A stretch of 64,000 bases of DNA from Pelomonas sp. SE-A7 (GCF_030345705.1 NZ_JAUASW010000001.1:2418001-2482000), one strand, 5' to 3'; positions 17,606-26,365 are shown, counted from the stretch's first letter. Notes: a model not told the origin generated them from the letters alone. Translations and numbers: made by a program.

Positions 17606-17628
17606 CACTGCCTGGATTTCAGGCAGTG
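17606..17628. repeat. Perfect 9-bp inverted repeat between TonB receptor and dehydrogenase
   Basis: CACTGCCTG and CAGGCAGTG are separated by GATTT, 23 bases beyond the stop of the dehydrogenase gene. No T-run follows on either strand, so it is either a Rho-assisted 3' hairpin of the dehydrogenase operon or an operator for the TonB receptor promoter. The rest of 17406-17650 shows no gene. Confidence 0.5.
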
Positions 17629-17650
17629 ACTGGGATTCAGACAGCCCCTG

Positions 17651-18436
17651 TCACTGGGCTGTCCAGCCTCCATCCACGGGCAGGGCCACGCCGGTGATGC
17701 CGGCGGCCGCCTCGCTGCAGAGGAACACCGCCACGTCGCCGATGCGCGAGGGCGGCAGCAGGGTCAGGTTGGGCTGCTTCTCGCGCAGCAGCTCGCGGAT
17801 GCCGGCCTGGCGGTCGCCGCCGAAGGCGGCCGCACGGGCCTCGATCTGCGGGCCGATCAGCGGCGTATCGGTCCAGCCCGGGCAGATGCAGTTCACGGTC
17901 AGGCCCTCCGCGGCCGTCTCCAGGGCCACGCCCTTGGACATGCCGACCAGACCATGCTTGGCCGCCAGATAGGCGCTCTTGTTGACCGAGGCCACCAGGC
18001 CGTGGACCGAGGCGATGTTGACGATGCGGCCCCAACCGCGCGAGCGCATGCCCGGCACGGCGGCCTTCATGGTGTGGAAGGCCGACGAGAGGTTGATGGC
18101 GATGATCGCGTCCCAGCGCTCGGCCGGGAAGTCGGCGATGCCGCAGGTGTGCTGGATGCCGGCGTTGTTCACGAGGATGTCGGGCGCGGCCAGGGCCGCC
18201 GTGGCGGCGGCCACCAGGCCGGCGGCGGCCTGTGCGTCCGCCAGGTTGGCCGACACGTAGGCGCAGCGCACGCCCGACGCAGCGGCCAGTTCGTCGGCGA
18301 TGCGCAGTCCCTGCTCGACCGGCTCGATGCCATGCAGCACCACGTCGGCCCCGGCGGCCGCCAGCTGCTCGGCGATGGCGCGGCCTATGCCCTGCGTCGA
18401 CCCGGTCACCAGGGCGGTTCTTCCCTTCAACGTCAT
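17651..18436 (-). CDS. 3-hydroxybutyrate dehydrogenase-type short-chain dehydrogenase (SDR)
   Basis: 261 residues, the typical length. The nucleotide-binding motif is TGSTQGIG (11-18), NNAG is at 90-93, and the catalytic triad is Ser143, Tyr156 and Lys160 (YLAAK). The sequences NIASVHGLVAS, VNCICPGWTDTPL and the C-terminal LPVDGGWTAQ are characteristic of D-3-hydroxybutyrate dehydrogenases, which convert 3-hydroxybutyrate to acetoacetate with NAD. One base separates it from the acyl-CoA synthetase stop; with that gene and the thiolase it forms an operon. Confidence 0.88.
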   Translation of the reverse strand: MTLKGRTALVTGSTQGIGRAIAEQLAAAGADVVLHGIEPVEQGLRIADELAAASGVRCAYVSANLADAQAAAGLVAAATAALAAPDILVNNAGIQHTCGIADFPAERWDAIIAINLSSAFHTMKAAVPGMRSRGWGRIVNIASVHGLVASVNKSAYLAAKHGLVGMSKGVALETAAEGLTVNCICPGWTDTPLIGPQIEARAAAFGGDRQAGIRELLREKQPNLTLLPPSRIGDVAVFLCSEAAAGITGVALPVDGGWTAQ

Positions 18437-18437
18437 C

Positions 18438-19958
18438 TCATGTCTCCTTGGGGTTGAGTGGCTCTCGCAAGGCGGTCTTGAGCACCTTGCCGTAGTGGTT
18501 CTTGGGCAGCGCCGCGACGAACTCGTAGCGCTTGGGTCGCTTGAAGCGGGCGATGCGTTCCAGGCACAGGGCATCCAGCGCAGCGGCGTCGACGCCCGCA
18601 TCGGCCACCACGAAGGCCACGACGACCTCGCCCCATTCGCGGTCGCTCTGGCCGACGACGGCCACCTCGCGCACACCGGGCGCGGCGAGCAGCACCTCCT
18701 CGACCTCGCGCGGGTAGATGTTGGAGCCGCCGCTGATGATCAGGTCCTTGCTGCGGTCCTTCAGCGTCAGGTAGCCATGCGCGTCCAGGACGCCCAGGTC
18801 GCCGGTCCAGAGCCAGCCGTCGCGCAGCGCGGCGCTGCTGGCCTCGGGCTTGTTCCAGTAGCCCGGCATCACGGTGGCGCCGCGCACCAGCACCTCGCCC
18901 ACCGCGCCGTCGGGCAAGGCCTGACCCTGCTCGTCGGCCACCCGCACCTCGACCAGCAGCTGGGCCCGGCCCACCGAGGCGATGCGCGAGAGCCAGTCGG
19001 GATGCAGCACGTCGGCCAGGTCCTCGCGAGCCAAGGCGGTGATGGTCATCGGCGATTCGCCCTGGCCGTAGATCTGCACGAAGCGCGGCCCCATCACACG
19101 CAGCGCGCGCTGGATGTCTTCCACATACATCGGACCGCCACCGTAGACCAGGGTCTTGAAGCCCTCACCGCCACGGCCCAGACGCTCCAGCTCGTCGACC
19201 AGGCGCCGCACCATGGTCGGCGCGGCGAACAGGCAGAGCCGACCGACCGACTCCGCGAGCCCGGCCAACTCGGCCGGCTCGAATCCTTCCGACACCGGCA
19301 CCACATGGCGCGCCGCCCGGGCCACGAAGGCAAAGTTGTAGAGCCCGGCGCCATGCGACATCGGCGCCGCGTAGACGATGGCGTCGTCAATGCCGAGGCT
19401 GGGGTCCACGTCCGAGAAGTAGCAGGCGGTCATCGCCAGCAGCATGGCGTGCGTCTCGATCACGCCCTTCGGTCTACCGGTGGTGCCCGAGGTGTAGAAC
19501 AGCCAGGCCAGATCCCCGGCCTCCACGGATTCCATGGGCAAGGGCTGCTGCAGCAGTGCCTCCGCGTAGCAGGTGCTGTTAGGCACCAGCAGGCGCAACT
19601 CCGGCAGCTCGCGGCGCACCGCGTCACGGAAGGCAGAGCTCACGCAGGCCAGGCGGGCGCCGCTGTCCTCGACGATGTAGGCCAGCTCCTGCGGATGCAG
19701 CTTGGCATTGACCGGCACCACGGCCAGGCCCGCCCACCAGCAGGCGTAGAGCAACTCCAGGTAGGCCGGCTCGTTGCTCATGAAGAGCACGACGCGGTCG
19801 CCCGGCGCGAGGCCGTAGAACTCGCGCAAGGCACGCGCCAGGCGCGCCACACGGTCAGCCAGCTCGGCATAGCTGTAGAGAAGTTCGGAGCCCAGCAGCA
19901 GGGCCGGCCGCCCGGGATGCTGGCGCGCCGCGCGCTCGAGCAGGGAGGCGAGGTTCAT
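18438..19958 (-). CDS. AMP-forming acyl-CoA synthetase
   Basis: 506 residues. The ATP/AMP signature YTSGTTGRPKG is at 155-165; YGQGESPM corresponds to the A5 motif, GWLWTGDLGVLDAHGYL to A7, DRSKDLIISGGSNIYPREVEE to A8, and KNHYGKVLK near the end carries the catalytic lysine. The enzyme activates a carboxylic acid to its CoA thioester; substrate length cannot be read. Its ATG overlaps the thiolase stop (ATGA) and its stop lies 1 base from the dehydrogenase ATG, so the three genes are translationally coupled. Confidence 0.92.
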   Translation of the reverse strand: MNLASLLERAARQHPGRPALLLGSELLYSYAELADRVARLARALREFYGLAPGDRVVLFMSNEPAYLELLYACWWAGLAVVPVNAKLHPQELAYIVEDSGARLACVSSAFRDAVRRELPELRLLVPNSTCYAEALLQQPLPMESVEAGDLAWLFYTSGTTGRPKGVIETHAMLLAMTACYFSDVDPSLGIDDAIVYAAPMSHGAGLYNFAFVARAARHVVPVSEGFEPAELAGLAESVGRLCLFAAPTMVRRLVDELERLGRGGEGFKTLVYGGGPMYVEDIQRALRVMGPRFVQIYGQGESPMTITALAREDLADVLHPDWLSRIASVGRAQLLVEVRVADEQGQALPDGAVGEVLVRGATVMPGYWNKPEASSAALRDGWLWTGDLGVLDAHGYLTLKDRSKDLIISGGSNIYPREVEEVLLAAPGVREVAVVGQSDREWGEVVVAFVVADAGVDAAALDALCLERIARFKRPKRYEFVAALPKNHYGKVLKTALREPLNPKET

Positions 19959-21127
19959 CAGCGGGCCCGCTCCAGCACGCTGACGTAGCTCGCCACGGCC
20001 GAGCCACCCATGTTGAACACCCCGGCCAGTGTCGGGTCGCCGGGCAACTGCATCTCGCCCGCCTCGCCGCACAGCTGCATCGCCGAGAGCACATGCATGG
20101 ACACGCCAGTGGCGCCGATCGGATGCCCCTTGGCCTTGAGTCCGCCGCTCACGTTGACCGGCAGCCGGCCCGCGCGCAACACGGTGCCCTCGTCCAGCAG
20201 CCGCGCGCCCTGCCCGGCCGGCGCCAGGCCCATGGCCTCGTAGCTCAGCAGCTCGGCGATGGTGAAACAGTCGTGCACCTCGGCGAAGCTCAGGTCATTC
20301 ACGCTGCAGCCAGCGGCGGCCAGGGCCTGGGCCCAGGCACGGCGCGGCCCCTCGAAGCTCACCGCGTCGCGGCGCGACATCGGCAGGTAGTCGTTGACCT
20401 GGGCGCGGCTGCGCAAGCGCACGGCCCGGCGGAAGTCGGCGGCCAGCGATTCGTGGCACAGCACCAGGGCGGCGGCGCCGTCGGAGACCAGCGAGCAGTC
20501 GGTCTTGCGCAGGGGTGCAGCGATCAGCGGATTCTTCTCGGACACCGTGTTGCAGAACTCGAAGCCCAGGTCCTTGCGCATCTGGGCAAACGGATTGCGC
20601 ACGCCGTTGGCATGGTTCTTGGCGGCGATGCGCGCCAGCGTGGCGGCGTGGTCGCCATGGCGCTCGAAATAGGCCTGCGCCATCTGCGCGAAGATGCCCG
20701 GGAACGTCAGCCCGGCGGCCGCCTCCTCACGCACGTACGAGGCATTGCCGAGGATGCGCGTGGTCTCGACGCCGCTGACGGCGGTCATCTTCTCGGCGCC
20801 CACCACCAGGGCGATGCGCGCCCGGCCGGCCTCGATGGCATCGGCCGCCGCGTAGAGCGCCGCGGCACCGGACGCACAGGCATTCTCGACCCGCGTGGCC
20901 GGCGCCCAGCGCAGGCCCGGATCGGCCTGCATCACCAGCGACGAGGCAAAGATCTCGGGCACGAAACCGCCATTGAGCTGACCCAGCCAGACCCCGTCGA
21001 CCCGGGCCCCGGCCAGGCCGGCATCGGTCAATGCGCCCTGGGCCACCGTGGCGATCAGGGCTTCGAGGTCGAGCGCGTCGAGACGGCCGAACGGGCTGTG
21101 CGACCAGCCGACGATGCAAACTGACAT
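19958..21127 (-). CDS. Thiolase family protein (acetyl-CoA acetyltransferase, SCP2-thiolase-like)
   Basis: 389 residues. The acyl-accepting cysteine is Cys84 in ENACASGAAAL; EVHDCFTIAELL and GGLKAKGHPIGATGV supply the histidines of the active site. The EVHDCFT form is typical of SCP2/SCPx-type thiolases. It should cleave a 3-ketoacyl-CoA or condense acetyl-CoA. It is the first gene of the thiolase-synthetase-dehydrogenase operon and is divergent from a PAS-LuxR gene 100 bases away. Confidence 0.9.
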   Translation of the reverse strand: MSVCIVGWSHSPFGRLDALDLEALIATVAQGALTDAGLAGARVDGVWLGQLNGGFVPEIFASSLVMQADPGLRWAPATRVENACASGAAALYAAADAIEAGRARIALVVGAEKMTAVSGVETTRILGNASYVREEAAAGLTFPGIFAQMAQAYFERHGDHAATLARIAAKNHANGVRNPFAQMRKDLGFEFCNTVSEKNPLIAAPLRKTDCSLVSDGAAALVLCHESLAADFRRAVRLRSRAQVNDYLPMSRRDAVSFEGPRRAWAQALAAAGCSVNDLSFAEVHDCFTIAELLSYEAMGLAPAGQGARLLDEGTVLRAGRLPVNVSGGLKAKGHPIGATGVSMHVLSAMQLCGEAGEMQLPGDPTLAGVFNMGGSAVASYVSVLERAR

Positions 21128-21199
21128 GATGCGATTCCTTCCGGCACGGATCCTGCTGATGCCGGCGGCATTGTGGGGAATCGCCCCGCTGCACGAAAC

Positions 21200-21213
21200 A
21201 CGTACAACTACGT
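21200..21213. promoter_or_regulatory. Palindrome ACGTA-N4-TACGT in the thiolase/regulator divergent promoter
   Basis: ACGTACAACTACGT is a perfect 5-bp inverted repeat with a 4-base spacer. It sits 15 bases upstream of the PAS-LuxR ATG and about 75 bases above the thiolase ATG. TACGTA-like half sites are known for FixJ/LuxR-class regulators, so it is a plausible binding site for the adjacent regulator. Confidence 0.4.
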
Positions 21214-21227
21214 CAGGACCCTTCCCG

Positions 21228-21863
21228 ATGCCGCCCCGCCCGGAACCCGCCCGCCGATCTGCCGATGCCGCTGCCGACGTCGATGCCACTGCCGACGTCC
21301 AGGCCGGGGCCGACGTCGACGTGGGCACGCTCGCCCTCGCCTTCGACCATGCGCCGGTGGGCCTGTGCGTGTCGCTGGACCGGCGCATCCGCCGCTGCAA
21401 CCGGGCCTTCGGCGACATGTTCGGCTACACCAGCGAAGCGCTGGCCGGACAGTCGCTGGCCCTGCTCTACCCCTCGCCCGACGAGTTCGAGCAGATCGGT
21501 GCCCAGGGCCTGGCCGTGATGCAGCAGACCGGCCGTTACAGCGACGAGCGCATCATGAAGCACCGCAGCGGCCGGCTGTTCTGGGTCCATGCCTCGGGCC
21601 AGTCGCTGCAGCGCGACACGCCGTTCGCCTGCGCCGTGTGGATGTTCGAGGACATCTCCAGCCGGCGCGCCGTCACCACCGACCTCACCGTGCGCGAACG
21701 CGAGATCGTCCGCCAGCTCGCCGCCGGCGCCAGCAGCAAGCAGATCGCCCGCGTGCTGGGCATCAGCCCGCGCACCGTCGAAGGCCATCGCGCGCGCATC
21801 ATCCGCAAGGTGGGCGCCAGCTCGGCGAGCGAGATGGTGGCGAGGCTGGTGGGCCTGGTGTGA
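21228..21863 (+). CDS. PAS domain LuxR-type transcriptional regulator
   Basis: 211 residues from ATG 21228; longer in-frame starts run into the divergent thiolase gene. A PAS domain occupies about 35-145 (FDHAPVGLCVSLDRRIRRCN, MFGYTSEALAGQSL, RSGRLFWVHASG). A LuxR helix-turn-helix fills the C-terminus (LTVREREIVRQLAAGASSKQ, then ISPRTVEGHR). There is no phosphoacceptor receiver, so a ligand or redox cue is expected through PAS. It is divergent from the thiolase operon and probably controls it. Confidence 0.9.
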   Translation: MPPRPEPARRSADAAADVDATADVQAGADVDVGTLALAFDHAPVGLCVSLDRRIRRCNRAFGDMFGYTSEALAGQSLALLYPSPDEFEQIGAQGLAVMQQTGRYSDERIMKHRSGRLFWVHASGQSLQRDTPFACAVWMFEDISSRRAVTTDLTVREREIVRQLAAGASSKQIARVLGISPRTVEGHRARIIRKVGASSASEMVARLVGLV

Positions 21864-22005
21864 GCGGGCTCGGATCGGCGAACACAAGCGGGGGGCGGCA
21901 ACCTATGATGCCGCGCCGAGCTTGCGCCGGCCTCGGACAAGGGGTCACCTCGCTTTGACCTGGCCCGCTCCTGTCGCTCGGCGTTGCTCGCAACAAGGGG
22001 AATCG

Positions 22006-23508
22006 ATGAAGAGTCTGCACCTTACGCTGTCGGCCGGGCTGACCGCGCTGCTTGTTTCGCAAGCACTGCATGCCCAGACCTTGGACCGCCAGCAACTCGA
22101 AAAGGCGGTGGCCGCGAGGCACGACCTCACAGTCAAGGCACTGCAGGACTGGATCGCGCTGCCGACCATTGCCGCCGAGGGCAAGAACATTGCCGAGGGT
22201 GCGCAATACATGCGCCGACTGGCGCTCGATGCCGGGTTCCAGCAGGCGAGGATCGTCCCCTCAGGCGGCGTCTCGGGCGTGTTCGCGACGCTCGATGCCG
22301 GTGCCCCGGTGACGCTGGGCCTTTATTTCATGTACGACGTCAAGCAGTACGACCCCGCCGAATGGAGCTCGCCGCCGCTTGAGGGCCGGCTCGTCGAAAG
22401 GCCGGGGGAAGGCACGGCCATGATGGGGCGTGGCGCCATCAACCAGAAGGGGCCGGAAATGGCCTTCCTGGCCGCGCTGCATGCGTTCAAGGCGAGCGGA
22501 CGCAAGCTGCCGGTCAACCTGGTGCTGGTGGCGGAAGGCGAAGAGGAAATCGCTTCGCCGAACTTCCCGACGATCGTCGCCGACCCGGAGGTGGCCGCCG
22601 CGCTCAAGAAGACGGTCGGCGTGTTCATTCCGACGTCCAGCCAGGACGCGCGGGGCCATGGCGCCATCTCGCTGGGCGCCAAGGGCGCGGTCGAGTTCCA
22701 GTTGATCGTTGGCAGCGAGACGAGCGACAAATATCCGAAGTCCGACATCCACTCCAGCAATCATGCGCGGATCGAGAGCCCGGCCTGGCGCCTGGTGAAG
22801 GCACTCGACACGCTGGTCGCGGCCGACGGCCACACGCCGGCGATCGACGGCTGGTTCGAGAACGTCCAGCCGCTCAGCGCGCGGCAGAAAGAGCTGATCG
22901 CGCAGCGCGTCGCCGCGACCAACGAAGCGGAGGTGAAGAAGGCCCTGGGCGTGGGCCGATGGATAGGCGACGAGGACTACCTGGCAAGCTCGTATCGCTT
23001 CCTTTCTCAACCGACCGTCAACATCCAGGGGCTGGTGAGCGGCTATGCCGGGGTGGGCGGCAAGACCGTCCTGCCCGGCCGTGCCGAGGCCAAGCTCGAG
23101 TTCCGCCTGGTGCCGAACATGAGCAAGGACGAGGCGGTCACCAAGCTCAAGGCCCATCTGGCCAAGCGCGGCTTCGACGATGTGAAGGTGGTGGTGAGCG
23201 GCGGCTACGGCCCCAACCAGACCAATGAGAACAGTGCCTTCATCCAGGCACAGAAGCGCGTCTTCGACCGGGCCGGGATCAAGTACACGCTGAGCCCCCG
23301 CAATGCCGGGAGCTGGCCCGGCGTCGTGTTCAACGGCGCACCACTCAACCTGCCGACCGGCCAGTTCGGAATCGGCCGCGGCAACGGGGCGCATGCCCCT
23401 GATGAGTGGTTCCTCATCAAGTCGACCCATCCCAAGGTCGCCGGCCTCGACGAGGCGACCATGCTCTACGTCGACTATCTCTACGAGATTGCCAAGCTGG
23501 GCCAGTGA
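22006..23508 (+). CDS. M20-family peptidase homologue with altered metal-ligand motifs, secreted
   Basis: 500 residues with a signal peptide ending near LHAQ (24). The fold is M20 dipeptidase-like: DPAEWSSPPLEGRL, GRGAINQKGPEMAFLAAL, VAEGEEEIASPN and a C-terminal NLPTGQFGIGRGNGAHAPDEW. The usual first metal ligand in GHYDV is replaced (FMYDV, Met109), and the bridging Asp of GRGxxDDKG is Asn146 with Gln147. The catalytic Glu179/Glu180 pair is kept. It may therefore bind one metal, or none, or use different ligands. No partner gene is evident. Confidence 0.8.
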   Translation: MKSLHLTLSAGLTALLVSQALHAQTLDRQQLEKAVAARHDLTVKALQDWIALPTIAAEGKNIAEGAQYMRRLALDAGFQQARIVPSGGVSGVFATLDAGAPVTLGLYFMYDVKQYDPAEWSSPPLEGRLVERPGEGTAMMGRGAINQKGPEMAFLAALHAFKASGRKLPVNLVLVAEGEEEIASPNFPTIVADPEVAAALKKTVGVFIPTSSQDARGHGAISLGAKGAVEFQLIVGSETSDKYPKSDIHSSNHARIESPAWRLVKALDTLVAADGHTPAIDGWFENVQPLSARQKELIAQRVAATNEAEVKKALGVGRWIGDEDYLASSYRFLSQPTVNIQGLVSGYAGVGGKTVLPGRAEAKLEFRLVPNMSKDEAVTKLKAHLAKRGFDDVKVVVSGGYGPNQTNENSAFIQAQKRVFDRAGIKYTLSPRNAGSWPGVVFNGAPLNLPTGQFGIGRGNGAHAPDEWFLIKSTHPKVAGLDEATMLYVDYLYEIAKLGQ

Positions 23509-23625
23509 GCCGCACGCCCCCGTCCTCCAAATCACCGACATCACATCCCCGCTCATCCGTCGAATTGCCTTGAAGGTCACGCACCCCGGAACCAAACTGG
23601 AACGGCAACCCCGGGGAGCCGCGCC

Positions 23626-24453
23626 ATGCAATGCCCGAATCCCAGACTGACCACGATCCTGTGCTGCGCTGCTGCGCTGTTGTGCGCCTGCGGCGGTGGC
23701 GGTAGCGGCGCCGCCAGCGGTGCGCTTGCGGCCGCCCCGGGCGCCATGGCCCCGCCGGCAGTCACGTCACCCCAGCCGGGCCAGCCAGCACCGGCAGCCG
23801 TGGCGGGCACCTCGATCGTGGCCAATGTCTATCTGTATGCCGACGGCTACCCGGCGACCGACAGCTTCTTCTCGGGTCCGCCGGCCGGACTCAACGCCAT
23901 GGCCTCGGTCTATGTGGGGGACTCGATGCGCGGCGGGGCGGTCATGGACGCCGAGGTGGTCGTCGACGGGAGGCGCCTGGTCTTTGACAGCGAGACGCAG
24001 GTGTATCGAGGCGCGCTCTCGGCCGACCTGGGCGCGATGGTCTCGCTTTCGGTCCGCGTCGGCAGCCAGGTCTTCACCGCCACCACCCGCCAGCTGGCCT
24101 CGCTGCCTGTGGTCACCTCACCTGCGGCGACCCACGCCGTGCCGGCCGGACAAGCGTTGACCGTCGCCTGGTCCGCTCCGACCCGGGCCGCGTCGTCCAC
24201 GTCCACCAGCGAGTTCGCCTACAGCCTGTGGATCGGCGACGTCACTTCCGGCCGCCTGACCTGGATGTCGTGGGAGTCTGAAGTGGACGACGTGCTCGGG
24301 CCGACTTATGCCATCCCGGCTCGCGCCTTGACCGCCGGGCCGCACCTGCTGGGCCTGTCGGCTGCCGATTGCCGCCCGATCGCCGGCACGGTGGGCACGT
24401 CGGCGCTTTGCGCTGGCGTCGTCCGGACCGTGAGCATCGCGGCGATCCAGTGA
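23626..24453 (+). CDS. Lipoprotein of unknown function
   Basis: 275 residues. The lipobox is LLCACGGGG, with the lipidated Cys at about 22. A Gly/Ala/Pro linker follows, then two small beta-rich domains (about 60-140 and 150-275). There is a C-terminal Cys pair in AADCRPIAGTVGTSALCAG. The last 30 residues are paralogous to an orphan fragment at 28012-28104. No enzymatic motif is visible; an outer-membrane-attached binding protein is plausible. Confidence 0.7.
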   Translation: MQCPNPRLTTILCCAAALLCACGGGGSGAASGALAAAPGAMAPPAVTSPQPGQPAPAAVAGTSIVANVYLYADGYPATDSFFSGPPAGLNAMASVYVGDSMRGGAVMDAEVVVDGRRLVFDSETQVYRGALSADLGAMVSLSVRVGSQVFTATTRQLASLPVVTSPAATHAVPAGQALTVAWSAPTRAASSTSTSEFAYSLWIGDVTSGRLTWMSWESEVDDVLGPTYAIPARALTAGPHLLGLSAADCRPIAGTVGTSALCAGVVRTVSIAAIQ

Positions 24454-24523
24454 GTGCGGGCCTCCAGCCCGCCGCAGGCGCGGGCTAGGATAGCGGCTCG
24501 CCTACGCGCCAGCCCCCGTCCGC

Positions 24524-25348
24524 ATGTGTTCCAACTACAAGCCCGTGACCCTGCAGGATCGCCTGCTGGCCAACTTCGGCGTGGTGCGTCCGGACGAGGT
24601 CGATCCGCCCGAGATGGTGTCGCCCGGCGTCGGCGCCCCTTTCCTGATGCGGCCCGACCACAAGGCCGACCTCAAGGAGCGGGCCTGCTTTCTGGGCCGC
24701 TACGGTCTCTTGCCCGAATGGGCACAGGACCTGGCCTTCGGCCGGCACACCTACAACTGCCGCACCGAGACCATGCGGACCAAGCCGGCGTTTCGCAAGG
24801 CCTGGGCCTACGGACACCGCTGCATCGTGCCGGTCGAATGGCTGTACGAGTTCAGCTACGAGACCGGCGAGCCGGTGCGCTGGCTGATCCGGCATCGCAC
24901 CGGTGAACCTCTGGGCGTGGCTGGCCTGTGGGGACTGTGGTTCGACCCGCAGGGCACCGAGGTGCTGTCATTCACCATGTTGACCGTGAATGCCGACGGC
25001 CACGGCATCTTCGGCAAGCTGCATCCTCCCGCCGACGAGAAACGCATGCCGGTGATCCTGTTCCGGTCCGATTACGACGACTGGCTGTTCGGCACGAACG
25101 AGCTGGCGGAGCGCCTGATCCGGCCCTATCCGGCCGAGCTGCTGGAATCGCAGCCCGATCCCCTGGCCTGGAAGCCGCTGGCCGAGCCCAAGTCCTGGCA
25201 GAACGAGCCGGACCTGTTCGAGGACGCCTGGCGCGATGCCGCCACCGACCCGGCGGCCCGCGCGATCAAGGCCCGCAGGAGCCGGGCCAGGCCCAAGGAC
25301 CCACCGCTGCCGGACGAGCCTGGGCCGGTGACCGGCGACCTGTTCTAG
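24524..25348 (+). CDS. SOS response-associated peptidase (SRAP; YedK/HMCES family)
   Basis: 274 residues. The invariant Cys2 (MCSNYKPVT) becomes the N-terminus after Met removal. CRTETMRTKPAFRKAW holds the NxRxE-like element, CIVPVEWLYEF the central strand, and the conserved LHPPADEKRMPVIL motif carries the active-site His. SRAP proteins form a covalent thiazolidine with abasic sites in single-stranded DNA. It is longer than E. coli YedK, with a basic C-terminal tail (about 245-274). No LexA box was seen in the short upstream gap. Confidence 0.92.
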   Translation: MCSNYKPVTLQDRLLANFGVVRPDEVDPPEMVSPGVGAPFLMRPDHKADLKERACFLGRYGLLPEWAQDLAFGRHTYNCRTETMRTKPAFRKAWAYGHRCIVPVEWLYEFSYETGEPVRWLIRHRTGEPLGVAGLWGLWFDPQGTEVLSFTMLTVNADGHGIFGKLHPPADEKRMPVILFRSDYDDWLFGTNELAERLIRPYPAELLESQPDPLAWKPLAEPKSWQNEPDLFEDAWRDAATDPAARAIKARRSRARPKDPPLPDEPGPVTGDLF

Positions 25349-25426
25349 GCGCGGCGCCTGGACGCCCGGGCCAAGGGCTTGACGGCGCAGGCCGCACCGA
25401 GCCGCAGGCCCGGTGCGCCGAATCGC

Positions 25427-26062
25427 TCAGGACTGGCGACGTCGCGCGACGGCCAGCCCAGCCAGGCCAAGGCCGACCAGCGCCAGCATGCCCGGTTCCG
25501 GCACCGACTGGTCAACGACTGCCACCTGACGAACTTCCAAGCCGTTGCCCTGGAAGAGCGCCGTCCAGCCGATCTGGGAGAACGTGTGGCTCTTGTTGTC
25601 GTAGAAATCTGCCTTGAAGCCGATGTCGAGACCGGTGAACTCGCGCGTGACACCGTCGCCGAAAAGTCGCTGGGTGATGCCGAGATGCGCGCAGCAGCTG
25701 CTGCTGTCTGCGATGGCGGCCGACCAGGCCGGACCGCTCTGCAGGCCGGTGAAGGTCAGCGAACCTTGCGAGGTGCCGAACGACGAGACGGTGTCCACGC
25801 CCAGCCATGCCTCGATGCTGCCCTGGCCGTTCCAGCGCAGCGCTTGGCCGGGCAGGAAGGAGATCGAGATCGTCACCAGATCCAGGTCGTTGACGGTCAC
25901 GGCCGACACCAGGTCGGTGAAGTTCGCGGGTTGTTTCCAGGTGGTGCCGCTGATCTGGCTGTTCAGATCGAAGACCACCTTGGCGGTCACGGGTCCTGCC
26001 ACGGCGGCCAACGAAGCACCGGCCATCAAAACGCTTGCAATCAAGCCTCGAATCAATCTCAT
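25427..26062 (-). CDS. PEP-CTERM sorting domain protein
   Basis: 211 residues: a signal peptide (LIASVLMAGASLAAVAG), a beta-rich body with a Cys pair (SSCCAH), and a canonical C-terminal sorting signal VPEPGMLALVGLGLAGLAVARRR (Pro-Glu-Pro, hydrophobic helix, Arg cluster). Such proteins are processed by EpsH/XrtA exosortase and travel to the cell surface together with exopolysaccharide. It is transcribed divergently from a second PEP-CTERM gene, and a sigma-54 promoter lies directly above it. Confidence 0.93.
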   Translation of the reverse strand: MRLIRGLIASVLMAGASLAAVAGPVTAKVVFDLNSQISGTTWKQPANFTDLVSAVTVNDLDLVTISISFLPGQALRWNGQGSIEAWLGVDTVSSFGTSQGSLTFTGLQSGPAWSAAIADSSSCCAHLGITQRLFGDGVTREFTGLDIGFKADFYDNKSHTFSQIGWTALFQGNGLEVRQVAVVDQSVPEPGMLALVGLGLAGLAVARRRQS

Positions 26063-26094
26063 GAGCACCTCAGGGCGAAAAACCCGAATCGTCA

Positions 26095-26109
26095 GCAATC
26101 ACCGTGCCA
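26095..26109 (-). promoter_or_regulatory. Sigma-54 promoter for the reverse PEP-CTERM gene
   Basis: On the reverse strand TGGCACGGTGATTGC matches the -24/-12 consensus TGGCACG-N4-TTGC exactly, with correct spacing. The -12 element is about 33 bases above the ATG at 26062, leaving a short leader. Confidence 0.75.
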
Positions 26110-26350
26110 CCCAATGGAATCAAGGACATAGCTGAGGTTTCGTGCGCATCTGTAACGGAACCCGACGGCAATCGCCCAACAGGCCGCCGAAACAGGCTGA
26201 GCGGCGTCCTCAGCGAGCCCCGAGCCCGAGCCACCTGCCGGACAGATGCGTTCGGCCCCGCCGCCGGCTCTTGTCGAGGTGCTTTACATGCCGGCAGCAC
26301 CGCCTTGCCGTCCGGTCTTCAAGTCCTTGAAAGCAATGGATTTTTCTTGT

Positions 26351-26365
26351 TGGCACCACATTTGC
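26351..26365 (+). promoter_or_regulatory. Sigma-54 promoter for the forward PEP-CTERM gene
   Basis: TGGCACCACATTTGC matches TGGCACG-N4-TTGC at all but one position, with correct GG/GC spacing. It lies 74 bases above the ATG at 26439, within an unusually AT-rich patch (GATTTTTCTTG). Confidence 0.75.

Noticed and set aside
21142..21156. CGGCACGGATCCTGC as a sigma-54 promoter for the PAS-LuxR gene.
   Set aside because: Spacing fits but both elements deviate from consensus, it lies right at the divergent thiolase start, and such matches are expected by chance in GC-rich DNA.
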